Positions 16,934-24,724 of a stretch of 64,000 nt of DNA are shown piece after piece. How positions within the stretch are numbered: position 1 is the stretch's first letter; every line of letters starts with the position of its first letter. Position numbers and translations under genes: made by a program. The notes below the pieces were generated by a model. It made no database searches. It had not been told where the DNA came from and saw nothing but the letters and a program-made list of their open reading frames with translations. This DNA comes from Gemmatimonadales bacterium. Its GTDB lineage: Bacteria > Gemmatimonadota > Gemmatimonadetes > Gemmatimonadales > GWC2-71-9. The DNA lies in the NCBI GenBank assembly GCA_025927545.1, contig JAICLE010000004.1, positions 1 through 64,000 on the forward strand, written 5' to 3'.

Positions 16934-18568
16934 ATGACCATCGCACTCGCACGCCGCTACCGTCCCAAGCGCTTCGCCGACCTGCTGGTGCAGGATCACG
17001 TAGCCGCCGTGCTGCGCGGGGCTGTCGCCCGCGGGCGGGTGGGGCATGGTTATCTGCTCACCGGCCCGCGCGGCGTCGGCAAGACCACCGCCGCGCGCAT
17101 CCTCGCGATGGCGCTCAACTGTCCCAATCGCGATGCCGCCGGCGATCCCTGCGGCGAGTGCGAGAACTGTCTGCGCGTGTGGAGCGGCTCCGCCAACCTC
17201 GACGTGGTGGAGATCGACGCCGCGAGCAACCGCGGAGTGGACGACGCGCGCGAGTTGCGCGAGCGCGCCATGTACGCCGCCTCACGCGAAGGCCACCACA
17301 AGGTCTACATCGTGGACGAGGCCCACATGCTGACCCGTGAGGCCTGGAACGCGCTGCTCAAGGTGCTCGAGGAGCCACCGCCCGGCGTGGTCTTCGTCTT
17401 CGCGACCACGGAGCCGCAGAAGATCGCTGCCGCCGCGGCACCTGTGCTCTCCCGGCTGCAGCGGTTCGACTTCCGGCGGATCGGCCCGGGCGCCATCCGC
17501 GACCGGCTCCGCCAGGTGCTCGAGGCCGAGGGGATCGCGGCCGACGACGACGCGCTGACGCTCATCGCGCGGCACGCCGATGGCGGCATGCGCGACGCGC
17601 TGAGCGTGCTCGACCAGTGCCTGAGCTTCGGCGAGGGCGCGGTCACGGCCGCGCGCGTGCGCGAGGTCCTGGGTCTCGTGGGCGACGAGCTGTACGCCGA
17701 AGTCCTGGCGCTCGCCGCCGAGCGGCGGCCCGAGGGCGTGTTCCCGCTGGTGGACCGGCTGGTCGATGCCGGCGCGGACGTGGCCGAGTTCATGGGCGGC
17801 GCGGGGGAGACCCTCCGGGCGCTGCTCATGGTTCAGCTCGGGCACGAGCCGGACGGCCTGACCGAGGCGATGCGCCTCGCGCTGCAGCGCTACCGTGACC
17901 GGCTCGAGCCCGGCGATGTGCTCCGGATGCTCCGCCTGTTGGCGGAGAGCGAGGGCGCCATCCGCCGGAGCACGAACCCGCGGTTGATCGTGGAAACTCT
18001 GCTGCTCCGCTGGACCATGCTCGACCGGATCGTGGATCTGGCGCAGGTGCTGGGGGAGGGTCCCCGCGGCGAGTCAACGGAGCGGCAGCCGCGGGCGTCG
18101 GCCGCTCCGCCGGCGGCACCGGCGGCCCGATCCGCGCCCGTATCGGCGCCCGCCGATCCGCCGCCGGCCGCGATACCGGCCCAGCTCGATGCCATCCGGG
18201 TGGCTTGGCCCGACCTCGTCCGCGAGGTACGCGAGCGGAGCCGGTTCCTCGGCGAGGCGCTCTCGCACACCACCCCGGCGGCGCTGGAGCTCCCCTGGCT
18301 CACCGTGGTCCTCGCCGAGCCCAACGCGTTATTTGTCGAGGTGTTGCAGGCCCAGGCTCAAGTGGTGGAGGAGGCCCTCCGCCAATCGGTCGGTGAGGCC
18401 ATCCGCCTGCGGGTCACCGAGGCCGCGCCGGTGGGCGCAGCCGCCTCGGCGCCCCGCCGCAAGCTCTCCGACACCAGCATCAAGGCCGACCGGCTGAAGG
18501 ATTTCCGGGCCAGGGATCCGTCCCTCGACACGGCGGCCGATGCGTTAGATTTGGAGATCGTGGATTAG
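16934..18568 (+). CDS. dnaX: DNA polymerase III subunit gamma/tau
   Basis: A 544-aa clamp-loader ATPase subunit. Walker A is GPRGVGKTT (residues 44-52). The zinc module uses Cys63, Cys73, Cys76 and Cys79, and Walker B/sensor lies in VDEAHMLT. The AAA+ and collar domains occupy about the first 370 residues. An Ala/Pro-rich linker near 380-430 leads to a short tau-like C-terminal domain. No slippery A-rich heptamer for programmed frameshifting is visible. ATG 16934 follows the SRP RNA tail. It leads the classic dnaX-ybaB-recR order. Confidence 0.95.
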   Translation: MTIALARRYRPKRFADLLVQDHVAAVLRGAVARGRVGHGYLLTGPRGVGKTTAARILAMALNCPNRDAAGDPCGECENCLRVWSGSANLDVVEIDAASNRGVDDARELRERAMYAASREGHHKVYIVDEAHMLTREAWNALLKVLEEPPPGVVFVFATTEPQKIAAAAAPVLSRLQRFDFRRIGPGAIRDRLRQVLEAEGIAADDDALTLIARHADGGMRDALSVLDQCLSFGEGAVTAARVREVLGLVGDELYAEVLALAAERRPEGVFPLVDRLVDAGADVAEFMGGAGETLRALLMVQLGHEPDGLTEAMRLALQRYRDRLEPGDVLRMLRLLAESEGAIRRSTNPRLIVETLLLRWTMLDRIVDLAQVLGEGPRGESTERQPRASAAPPAAPAARSAPVSAPADPPPAAIPAQLDAIRVAWPDLVREVRERSRFLGEALSHTTPAALELPWLTVVLAEPNALFVEVLQAQAQVVEEALRQSVGEAIRLRVTEAAPVGAAASAPRRKLSDTSIKADRLKDFRARDPSLDTAADALDLEIVD

Positions 18569-18605
18569 CTCGTCCGTCACTCTCTCCATCTCATGACCGG
18601 ATAGC

Positions 18606-18911
18606 ATGGCAGATCTCCAGCAGCTTTTTCAACTGGGCCAGCAGATGCAGGGCCGGCTGCAGCAACTGCAGACCGAGCTCGCCGGCCGCACCATCGAGAC
18701 CTCTGCCGGCGGCGGGATGGTCCGGATCACCGCCGATGGCCGGGGCACGGTGCGGTCGGTCGTGGTCGACCCCGGCGTGTTCGAAGGCCACGACGCCGAG
18801 TTCCTCGGCGACCTCGTGCTCGCCGCCGTCTCGGAGGCACAGCGCCGGGCCGCCGACCTGCTGCAGGCCGAGATGCGGAAGGTGCCCTCACTGCCGTTCG
18901 TTACCGGCTGA
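18606..18911 (+). CDS. YbaB/EbfC nucleoid-associated protein
   Basis: A 101-aa DNA-binding protein of the YbaB/EbfC family, which dimerises through N-terminal helices. The N-terminal LFQLGQQMQGRLQQLQTELA coil and the central strand pattern GGGMVRITADGRG and VRSVVVDP are typical. It lies between dnaX and recR, as in most bacteria, with recR starting 2 bases after its stop. It probably influences nucleoid structure or recombination with its neighbours. Confidence 0.92.
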   Translation: MADLQQLFQLGQQMQGRLQQLQTELAGRTIETSAGGGMVRITADGRGTVRSVVVDPGVFEGHDAEFLGDLVLAAVSEAQRRAADLLQAEMRKVPSLPFVTG

Positions 18912-18913
18912 CG

Positions 18914-19504
18914 GTGAGCGCCATCGAAGAGCTGATCACGGAGCTTGCCCGGCTTCCGGGGATCGGTCGCAAGACGGCCCAACGCCTCACTTTTCATCTG
19001 TTGCAGCAGCCGCCCGAACAGGCCGCGCGGCTCGCGTCCGCCGTGGGTGCGGTGAGCGAGCGCGTGCATCCGTGCGAGGAGTGCGGCAACCTCACCGAAG
19101 AGCAGCCCTGTAGCATTTGTCGCGATCCGCGGCGCGACCCGGGGCTGCTCTGCGTCGTGGAGGAGGCCTCGACCGTGCTGGCGGTGGACCGGTCGACTGA
19201 TTTTCGCGGGCGGTACCACGTGCTGGGGGGCCGGCTGTCGCCGCTGGACGGCATCGGGCCGGAGTCGCTCCGGCTGGAGCACCTGGTGGCCCGGGTGCGG
19301 GACGGAAGCGTGCGCGAGGTGATCCTCGCGACCAATCCGTCCATGGAAGGCGAGGTGACCGCCACGTACGTCCAGCAGCTGCTGGCCGGCCAGGGCGTGC
19401 GCGTCACCCGGCTGGCTCGCGGCCTGCCGATGGGAGGCGATCTCGAGTACGTCGACGGGGTCACCCTGGCCCACGCGCTGGTGGCCCGGCAGGAGGTGTC
19501 CTGA
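18914..19504 (+). CDS. recR: Recombination protein RecR
   Basis: 196 aa, a RecFOR-pathway mediator that helps load RecA on gapped DNA. It has the N-terminal helix-hairpin-helix (LPGIGRKTAQRL), a C4 zinc finger (HPCEECGN and CSIC), the Toprim domain (LCVVEEASTV, and ATNPSMEGE) and the C-terminal Walker-B-like GGDLEYVD. GTG 18914 immediately follows ybaB. The stop overlaps the ATG of the next small membrane protein by one base. Confidence 0.95.
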   Translation: MSAIEELITELARLPGIGRKTAQRLTFHLLQQPPEQAARLASAVGAVSERVHPCEECGNLTEEQPCSICRDPRRDPGLLCVVEEASTVLAVDRSTDFRGRYHVLGGRLSPLDGIGPESLRLEHLVARVRDGSVREVILATNPSMEGEVTATYVQQLLAGQGVRVTRLARGLPMGGDLEYVDGVTLAHALVARQEVS

Positions 19505-19773
19505 TGCGCTCGCGCGGCTGGCTGTTCACGGGGGCGCTCGCCGCGGGAGCGGTGGGCGGGTGGCTGCTGGCGCAGCGCCGGCTCACTGTGCACCAGCGCG
19601 ACCTGTTCAGTCCCCGGCCACTCCGGCGGCTCGCGGCGCTGGGCTTCCTGGCGGGGCAGAGCGGCGTCGGCACGATCCGCCTGCTGCGCGACTACCTGGT
19701 GTGGGAGCGGCAGCCGGTACTCCGGCGCCGCGCCCAGGCGATCCTGCGCACGCTGGAAGCCACCCTGGCATGA
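19504..19773 (+). CDS. Small membrane-anchored protein, unknown
   Basis: 89 aa, starting with a short hydrophobic segment (LFTGALAAGAVGGWLLA, about residues 7-23) and continuing as a basic, Arg-rich soluble helix. It has no cysteine and no recognised domain. It is translationally coupled to recR (TGATG overlap) and lies 10 bases before the mglB-like gene, so it bridges the recombination genes and the GTPase module. It could anchor the MglB/MglA pair at the membrane, but that is a guess from position only. Confidence 0.6.
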   Translation: MRSRGWLFTGALAAGAVGGWLLAQRRLTVHQRDLFSPRPLRRLAALGFLAGQSGVGTIRLLRDYLVWERQPVLRRRAQAILRTLEATLA

Positions 19774-19783
19774 GGCTGCCCCG

Positions 19784-20275
19784 ATGACCGGTGCGTCGAG
19801 CTGGTCGTTCCGGGAAGAGGACGCCCGGGCCATCCAGACCATCCTGAGCGGCTTCCTGGCCGAGAGCAACGCCCGGACCGCGCTGATCGTGGACCGCACC
19901 GGCCAGATGGTCGCCACGGTGGGCGAGAGCCCGCGGTTCGACCCGACCGCCTTCGCCTCGCTCACGGCGGCGGATTTCAGTGCCAACGACCAGCTCGCGC
20001 GCATGCTGGGCGAGCCCGAGTTCGGGGCGCTGTTCCATCAGGGCGAGCGGGAGTCGATGTACCTGGCGGACGTGGCGCGGCGGGTGATTCTCGTCGTCCT
20101 GTTCGACAACCGCACGACGCTCGGCCTGGTGAAGCTCCGGGTCAAGACTGCCGTCGGGCAGCTCACCCAGGTGTTCACGGAGATGTTCAGTCGGGAAGGC
20201 ACCAGCGCGCCGGGAGTGGCGTCCGAGTTCCTCGGCGAGGCGGAAGACGAGATCGACAAACTGTTCGGGGCCTGA
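19784..20275 (+). CDS. Roadblock/LC7 (MglB-like) GTPase-activating protein
   Basis: 163 aa. The Roadblock/LC7 fold is seen in residues 15-125: an N-terminal helix, [18 protein letters not shown], an AASL-type helix and [20 protein letters not shown]. MglB proteins of this fold act as GAP and exchange partners for MglA GTPases in cell polarity and motility. A C-terminal tail of about 30 residues is acidic. It lies 14 bases upstream of the MglA-like gene and in the same orientation, the standard mglB-mglA pairing. Confidence 0.88.
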   Translation: MTGASSWSFREEDARAIQTILSGFLAESNARTALIVDRTGQMVATVGESPRFDPTAFASLTAADFSANDQLARMLGEPEFGALFHQGERESMYLADVARRVILVVLFDNRTTLGLVKLRVKTAVGQLTQVFTEMFSREGTSAPGVASEFLGEAEDEIDKLFGA

Positions 20276-20289
20276 GGGAGACCGCAAGC

Positions 20290-20964
20290 ATGTCGATGAT
20301 CAACTATGCCTCGCGCGAGATCAACTGCAAAGTCGTCTACTACGGGCCGGGGCTCGGTGGCAAGACCACCAACCTCGAGTTCGTCTACAACAAGGTGGCG
20401 CCGGCGTCGCGCGGCAAGATGATCTCGCTCGCCACCGAGACCGAGCGCACGCTGTTCTTCGACTTCCTGCCCGTCGATCTCGGCAACATCCGGGGCTTCA
20501 AGGTCAAGTTCCACCTGTACACCGTGCCGGGTCAGGTGTACTACAACGCCTCGCGGAAGCTGATTCTCAAGGGCGTCGACGGCGTGGTGTTCGTGGCCGA
20601 CAGCCAGATCGAGCGGATGGACGCCAACATCGAGGCGATGCAGAACCTGTACGAGAACATGGCCCAGCACGGCTACGACCTCACCCGGATTCCGTTCGCC
20701 ATCCAGTACAACAAGCGCGACCTGCCCAATGCGGCGCCGGTCGCCGAGCTCCAGGCGGCGCTCAATCCCGGGTGGCCGGTGGACGATCCCGCGCGGCAGC
20801 GGCTCACCCCCGACCCGAACCGCGAGTCCGAGTACCTCGTGGGCCAGGAGGACGGGCAGTGGATCGAGCGCGCGCCCTACTTCGAGGCGGTGGCACTGAC
20901 CGGGGACGGCGTCTTCGACACCCTCAAGGCGATCAGCAAGAACGTCGTCAAGACGCTGGGGTAG
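20290..20964 (+). CDS. mglA: MglA-like small Ras-family GTPase
   Basis: A 224-aa cytoplasmic GTPase that switches cell polarity in myxobacteria and relatives. It has the P-loop GPGLGGKTT (residues 19-27), the switch II region TVPGQVYYN with Gln82, and NKRD at 141-144 for guanine specificity. The switch I stretch after the P-loop and the absence of lipidation signals fit bacterial MglA. GAGGGAGA precedes ATG 20290. It pairs with the upstream Roadblock protein and is followed at once by pgsA. No type IV pilus or gliding gene is in the window, so the output pathway is not visible. Confidence 0.92.
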   Translation: MSMINYASREINCKVVYYGPGLGGKTTNLEFVYNKVAPASRGKMISLATETERTLFFDFLPVDLGNIRGFKVKFHLYTVPGQVYYNASRKLILKGVDGVVFVADSQIERMDANIEAMQNLYENMAQHGYDLTRIPFAIQYNKRDLPNAAPVAELQAALNPGWPVDDPARQRLTPDPNRESEYLVGQEDGQWIERAPYFEAVALTGDGVFDTLKAISKNVVKTLG

Positions 20965-20972
20965 TGGCGGGC

Positions 20973-21611
20973 ATGTGGACGCTTCCGAACGTCATCACGC
21001 TCATTCGGATCTGCTTCACGCCGGTCATCGCGCTGCTCCCGTTCATCGAGGGATACTGGCCCAAGCTGATCGCGTTCTTCGTCTTTCTGGCCGCGGCGCT
21101 GAGCGACGTCTACGACGGGCACCTGGCGCGGAGCCGGAACGAGGTCACTGATCTCGGCAAGCTGCTCGATCCCATCGCCGACAAGCTGCTGCTGTTCGCG
21201 ACCCTGATCCCGATCTACTGGATCTCCCGCCAGCGCCACGATCTCTACGACATTCCGGTGTGGGGCAGCATCCCGCTCTGGGTGTGCCTCCTGCTGATCG
21301 GGCGGGAAGTGGCCATGACGCTGTTCCGCTGGTGGGCCAGCCGGCGCGGGGTGGTGATCCCCGCCGGCAACGCCGGCAAGCTCAAGACGACCATCCAGAA
21401 CATTTTCATCGGCGCCGTGATCCTGTGGTTCGCCTTCCGCGACGCACGGAAGCCGATGGGCTGGGAGCACAGCCGCTTCGCCGATTACTGGAACGAGTTC
21501 CACGGCGGGTTCGTCGCGGTGACGCTGGCGGTGGCGACGCTGCTCACGGTCTATTCATTCGTGCTCTATCTCTACCGTAACCGGGCGCTCTTTTCTCACC
21601 GGCATCAGTGA
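20973..21611 (+). CDS. pgsA: CDP-diacylglycerol-glycerol-3-phosphate 3-phosphatidyltransferase
   Basis: 212 aa, an inner-membrane enzyme making phosphatidylglycerophosphate. The CDP-alcohol phosphotransferase motif is complete: Asp45, Asp48-Gly49, Ala52-Arg53, Gly62, Asp66 and Asp70. About five or six hydrophobic helices are present. ATG 20973 matches the usual MWTLPNVITLIR start. An in-frame GTG at 20964 overlaps the mglA stop and cannot be excluded. A central segment (RQRHDLYDIPVWGSIP) is longer than in E. coli PgsA. Related family members with other alcohol substrates exist, but the N-terminus favours PgsA. Confidence 0.85.
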   Translation: MWTLPNVITLIRICFTPVIALLPFIEGYWPKLIAFFVFLAAALSDVYDGHLARSRNEVTDLGKLLDPIADKLLLFATLIPIYWISRQRHDLYDIPVWGSIPLWVCLLLIGREVAMTLFRWWASRRGVVIPAGNAGKLKTTIQNIFIGAVILWFAFRDARKPMGWEHSRFADYWNEFHGGFVAVTLAVATLLTVYSFVLYLYRNRALFSHRHQ

Positions 21612-21626
21612 GAGGCGGGGATCGGG

Positions 21627-21727
21627 TTCACCACAGAGGCACAGAGGGCACGGAGGTACACGGAGAAAACAACCAGTTGTTTGCTGTGCTCTGTGGTCCT
21701 CCGTGCCCTCTGTGCCTCTGTGGTGAA
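21627..21727. repeat. Perfect 30-bp inverted repeat with 41-nt centre
   Basis: Arms 21627-21656 and 21698-21727 are exact reverse complements over 30 bases, built from the motif ACCACAGAGGCACAGAGGGC. This looks like the widespread dispersed CACAGAGGCACAGAG palindrome found in many unrelated bacterial genomes. It fills most of the pgsA-cinA gap and ends 13 bases before the cinA ATG. On RNA it would form a very stable stem. Confidence 0.9.
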
Positions 21728-21740
21728 TGACAGGTGCCCC

Positions 21741-22979
21741 ATGAATCTCGAACTCCGCCCGATCGGCACCGAGCTGCTGCTCGGCTTCACCACTGACACG
21801 AACGCCGCGGAAAGCGCCCGGGTGCTCTCGGCGGCAGGGGTGCGGGTGGTGCGCCGCGCCAGCGTCGGTGACAATGCGGACGATATCCGGGACGCGGTCA
21901 GCGCAGCCCTCGATCGCACCGGCGCCGTGCTCACCACCGGCGGCCTTGGCCCGACCCGCGACGACGTCACCAAGCGCGCCGTGGCGGAGCTGTTCGGCGC
22001 GCCATTCGCGTTCGATGCCACGGTGTGGGCAGACCTGGTCGAGCGGTTTACCCGGCTCGGGCGAACGCCGCCGCCCAGCAACCGGAGCCAGGCGGAGGTG
22101 CCGCGCGGTGCGACGGTGCTCCGGAACCGGTGGGGTACGGCGCCCGGGTTGTGGCTCGAGGGCGAGCCCGGCCTGGTGATCATGCTGCCGGGCGTGCCGG
22201 GCGAGATGCGGAAGCTGCTGGACCATGAAGTGGTGCCCCGCCTCGCGGGCCGGGCCGGCGGACTGGTGGTGCGCTCTCGCCTGGTGCGCACGACGGCCAT
22301 CGCCGAGTCGGCGCTCGCCGAGCGGATGGGAGAGATCGAACGGGAAATCGCGCCGCTCACGCTCGCCTATCTGCCTGGGCCCGACGGCGTGGACTTGCGG
22401 CTCAGCGCGTGGCGGCTGCCGCCGGCAGAGGCCGAGCGCCGCCTGGACGCCGCGGCGGCGGTGCTTCGCGGGCGCGCGGGCGAGCATGCGTACGGTGGGG
22501 ACGACGCCGACCTCGCGGCCGTCGTCCTCGACGCGGCCCGCGACCGCCACCTGACGATCGCCACCGCCGAGTCGTGCACCGGCGGACTCGTCGGCGGACG
22601 GCTGACCGCGATTGCCGGCAGCTCCGAGATCTACCTCGGCGGCGCCGTGTGTTACGCCGACGCGCTCAAGACGGGGCTGCTCGGCGTCGAACCGTCGCTG
22701 CTCCAGGCACACGGGGCGGTAAGCGAGCCGGTCGCGCTCGCCATGGCGCTGGGTGCGGTCGAGCGACTCGGCGCGGGCGCGGCGGTATCGGTGACCGGCA
22801 TCGCCGGGCCGGGCGGTGGCAGCGCGGAGAAGCCGGTGGGCACGGTGTGGATCGGCGCCGCGGCGGGCGGCCGGGCCGAGGCGCGCCACGCGATACTGTC
22901 GGGTGATCGGCAGGAGATCCGCGCCCGCGCGGCGCAACTCGCGCTGTACCGCCTGCTGGGGGCGCTGCGCACGGGCTAG
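21741..22979 (+). CDS. cinA: CinA family protein (competence/damage-inducible)
   Basis: A 412-aa two-domain protein. Residues 1-170 carry the MoaB/MogA-like COG1058 domain (GTELLLGF and TTGGLGPTRDDVT), linked in other species to ADP-ribose/NMN pyrophosphatase activity. Residues about 250-405 carry the CinA C-terminal NMN deamidase domain (TAESCTGGL, SVTGIAGPGGG and VGTVWIG). The full-length fusion is typical. ATG 21741 is downstream of the inverted repeat, with CAGGTG as a weak SD. The natural role lies in pyridine nucleotide recycling, sometimes linked to competence. recR and comM are also in this window. Confidence 0.93.
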   Translation: MNLELRPIGTELLLGFTTDTNAAESARVLSAAGVRVVRRASVGDNADDIRDAVSAALDRTGAVLTTGGLGPTRDDVTKRAVAELFGAPFAFDATVWADLVERFTRLGRTPPPSNRSQAEVPRGATVLRNRWGTAPGLWLEGEPGLVIMLPGVPGEMRKLLDHEVVPRLAGRAGGLVVRSRLVRTTAIAESALAERMGEIEREIAPLTLAYLPGPDGVDLRLSAWRLPPAEAERRLDAAAAVLRGRAGEHAYGGDDADLAAVVLDAARDRHLTIATAESCTGGLVGGRLTAIAGSSEIYLGGAVCYADALKTGLLGVEPSLLQAHGAVSEPVALAMALGAVERLGAGAAVSVTGIAGPGGGSAEKPVGTVWIGAAAGGRAEARHAILSGDRQEIRARAAQLALYRLLGALRTG

Positions 22980-23012
22980 CTCATTGGTGGCTCCCTTCGA
23001 TCCAGCTCGCCG

Positions 23013-23765
23013 TCACCGCAGCCGGAAGCTCAGGCCGAACTCGAGCACCGGGTACAGGTCGATGACGCCCGGCAGGTCGTCGATCCTGTCCTGGATCTCC
23101 TGCTGCTCCAAGAGCCGGTCCCGCTCGAATTTGTCGCGGGCAGCCCCGGCCAGCGTCGTCGCGGCCTGGAGCGAGGCGCGGGGATGGCCGTGGAACATCA
23201 CGCCGAAGTCGAACTCGAACCCCGCTCGACCCTGTCCCATCAGCGCGCCGTTGAATCCGAACCCCGCATAGGGCGCGACGCGGCGGAATGCGACCTTCCC
23301 GGTCAGCGACTGCACGTCGGCACTGGTGTACTCGTTGTCGCCGATGAAAACGCTCTGGCCCACGATGCCGTCTCCGGCCGCCTGGTTACCGTTGATGATC
23401 ACGCCGGTCGAGAGCCGGAAGGCGCCGCCTGCGGGGTGCAGGTCGAGCAGGAGCGGCATGGTCTGCAGCCGTGGCGTCAGGTCGTAGGTGATACCTTCGA
23501 TGTCCTCGTCGCGGCTCAGGCTGAAGTAGTTGAAGCCGGTGCGGACCGCCAGGTGGCGCGAGAGGCTGACCGCCGCCTCGCCGCCCAGGCCGAGCGTGCC
23601 GAACCGGGGGCCAAAGACCACGCGGCCGGCGCGCGGCGCCGTTGCGGGGCCGGTTGCAGTGGCCGTGCCCGTGGTCTGCGCTGGCATCGGCGGCGCGGAG
23701 AAGGCGATGAGCAGCGCCAGCGCGGCCGGGCGTACTCCACTCGCGGCGGAACGAGACCGGATCAT
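23013..23765 (-). CDS. Secreted beta-barrel-like protein
   Basis: 250 aa with a signal peptide (ALALLIAFSAPPMPAQ) and a mature part of alternating strands ending FGLSFRLR, the aromatic/Arg strand typical of outer-membrane barrels. GGAGGTAGATCCG precedes the ATG at 23765 and fixes the start. An Ala/Thr/Gly linker follows the signal. No cysteine is present. It is downstream of the ECF sigma gene on the same strand, separated by 137 bases, so it may be under that regulator. Small opacity-like OMPs of this size rarely have a defined function. Confidence 0.7.
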   Translation of the reverse strand: MIRSRSAASGVRPAALALLIAFSAPPMPAQTTGTATATGPATAPRAGRVVFGPRFGTLGLGGEAAVSLSRHLAVRTGFNYFSLSRDEDIEGITYDLTPRLQTMPLLLDLHPAGGAFRLSTGVIINGNQAAGDGIVGQSVFIGDNEYTSADVQSLTGKVAFRRVAPYAGFGFNGALMGQGRAGFEFDFGVMFHGHPRASLQAATTLAGAARDKFERDRLLEQQEIQDRIDDLPGVIDLYPVLEFGLSFRLR

Positions 23766-23902
23766 CGGATCTACCTCCGAGGGTGCACGCTGCGGCGCCA
23801 TGGACAACGTCGAGCGCGGCGCATCTTGCGCCGGTTGCCGGCGGACGGAAGCTTGGAGAGCCCATCCGTGCCGCACAGCCGTGTGTACTGGTCCGTCCCC
23901 GC

Positions 23903-24625
23903 TCAGGCCGGGCGCGCCATGGCGGCGGATTCCAGATGAATGCGGAGCCTGGCGCACACGCCCGCGAGTCGCCGGTAGACGTGGAACGGCGTGGGCAGGC
24001 CAAGGAGGGCGGCGATCTCCTTCGCGCTCAGGTCGTCCTCGAACCGGAGCCGGAGCAGGAGCTGGTCACCGGGGGGAAGCGCCCTGGTCGCACGGACGAG
24101 CGCCAGGCGGCGGCGTTCGGCATCGAGCCGGTCGCCGGGGTCGGGCAGGGTGGGATCGGCCAGGCGCGTGAGGTCTTCCGCGCTCTCGGCCAGGTCGCTC
24201 AGACAGCGTCGGGTCATCCGGGCCGCGGCTGCGGCCGGGCGATGGGGCTCATTGCCGCGAGTTCGACCGTATCGCAGCCGATAGTGGTCCAGGCAGAGCC
24301 GCCGGGCCACGACAACGAGCCAGGTGGAGAAGCGGCTGCGCCCGTCGGCGCTGAACCGCCGGAGGCGGCGGCAGTCGTCGCGTCGGAGCTCGTCCAGCAT
24401 GTGGGCGTAGCGGTCGAGCGCCTCGTCGTACCCCGGGCCGAAGGCGGTGGCCACCCGGAGCAGGAGCGCGCTGTAGACCGATAGAAAGGCGCTCCAGGCC
24501 GCCTCGGCCTCCATGCCTGGTGCGGCGGCGAGCAGCCGGGCGACCTCTTCCGGCAGCGCCGCCCGGGACTCCAGCGTAAACGACGCACATGCTGGCGTTG
24601 CGAGCGGGGCGGGCATCGTGGACAT
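23903..24625 (-). CDS. ECF-type RNA polymerase sigma factor
   Basis: 240 aa. A sigma2-like region (about 47-120, ending STWLVVVARRLCLDHYR) and a sigma4 region (about 175-235, with LPPGDQLLLRLRFEDDLSAKEIAALLG) flank an Ala/Arg-rich linker. The N-terminal 40 residues extend beyond the usual ECF start. It is divergent from the BTAD-kinase gene across about 100 bases. A zinc-finger anti-sigma-like gene lies beyond that gene on the same strand as the sigma factor. The target promoters are unknown; the downstream barrel protein is a candidate. Confidence 0.82.
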   Translation of the reverse strand: MSTMPAPLATPACASFTLESRAALPEEVARLLAAAPGMEAEAAWSAFLSVYSALLLRVATAFGPGYDEALDRYAHMLDELRRDDCRRLRRFSADGRSRFSTWLVVVARRLCLDHYRLRYGRTRGNEPHRPAAAAARMTRRCLSDLAESAEDLTRLADPTLPDPGDRLDAERRRLALVRATRALPPGDQLLLRLRFEDDLSAKEIAALLGLPTPFHVYRRLAGVCARLRIHLESAAMARPA

Positions 24626-24724
24626 CCTGAGCTGGGGGAACGTTCGCCGCCCAGCTTACCGCGGCCCCGTTAGCGCACTGTCAGGCCGCCGTTATTTCTG
24701 CGTTTGGGGGAGCTTCCGCGACCG

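Noticed and set aside
17900-18300. Programmed frameshift site in dnaX producing a short gamma form
   Set aside because: No A-rich slippery heptamer or following hairpin is visible; the linker is GC-rich.
21627-21727. Rho-independent terminator of pgsA
   Set aside because: The arms are long and perfect but there is no T-run and the centre is 41 nt; a dispersed repeat explains it better.
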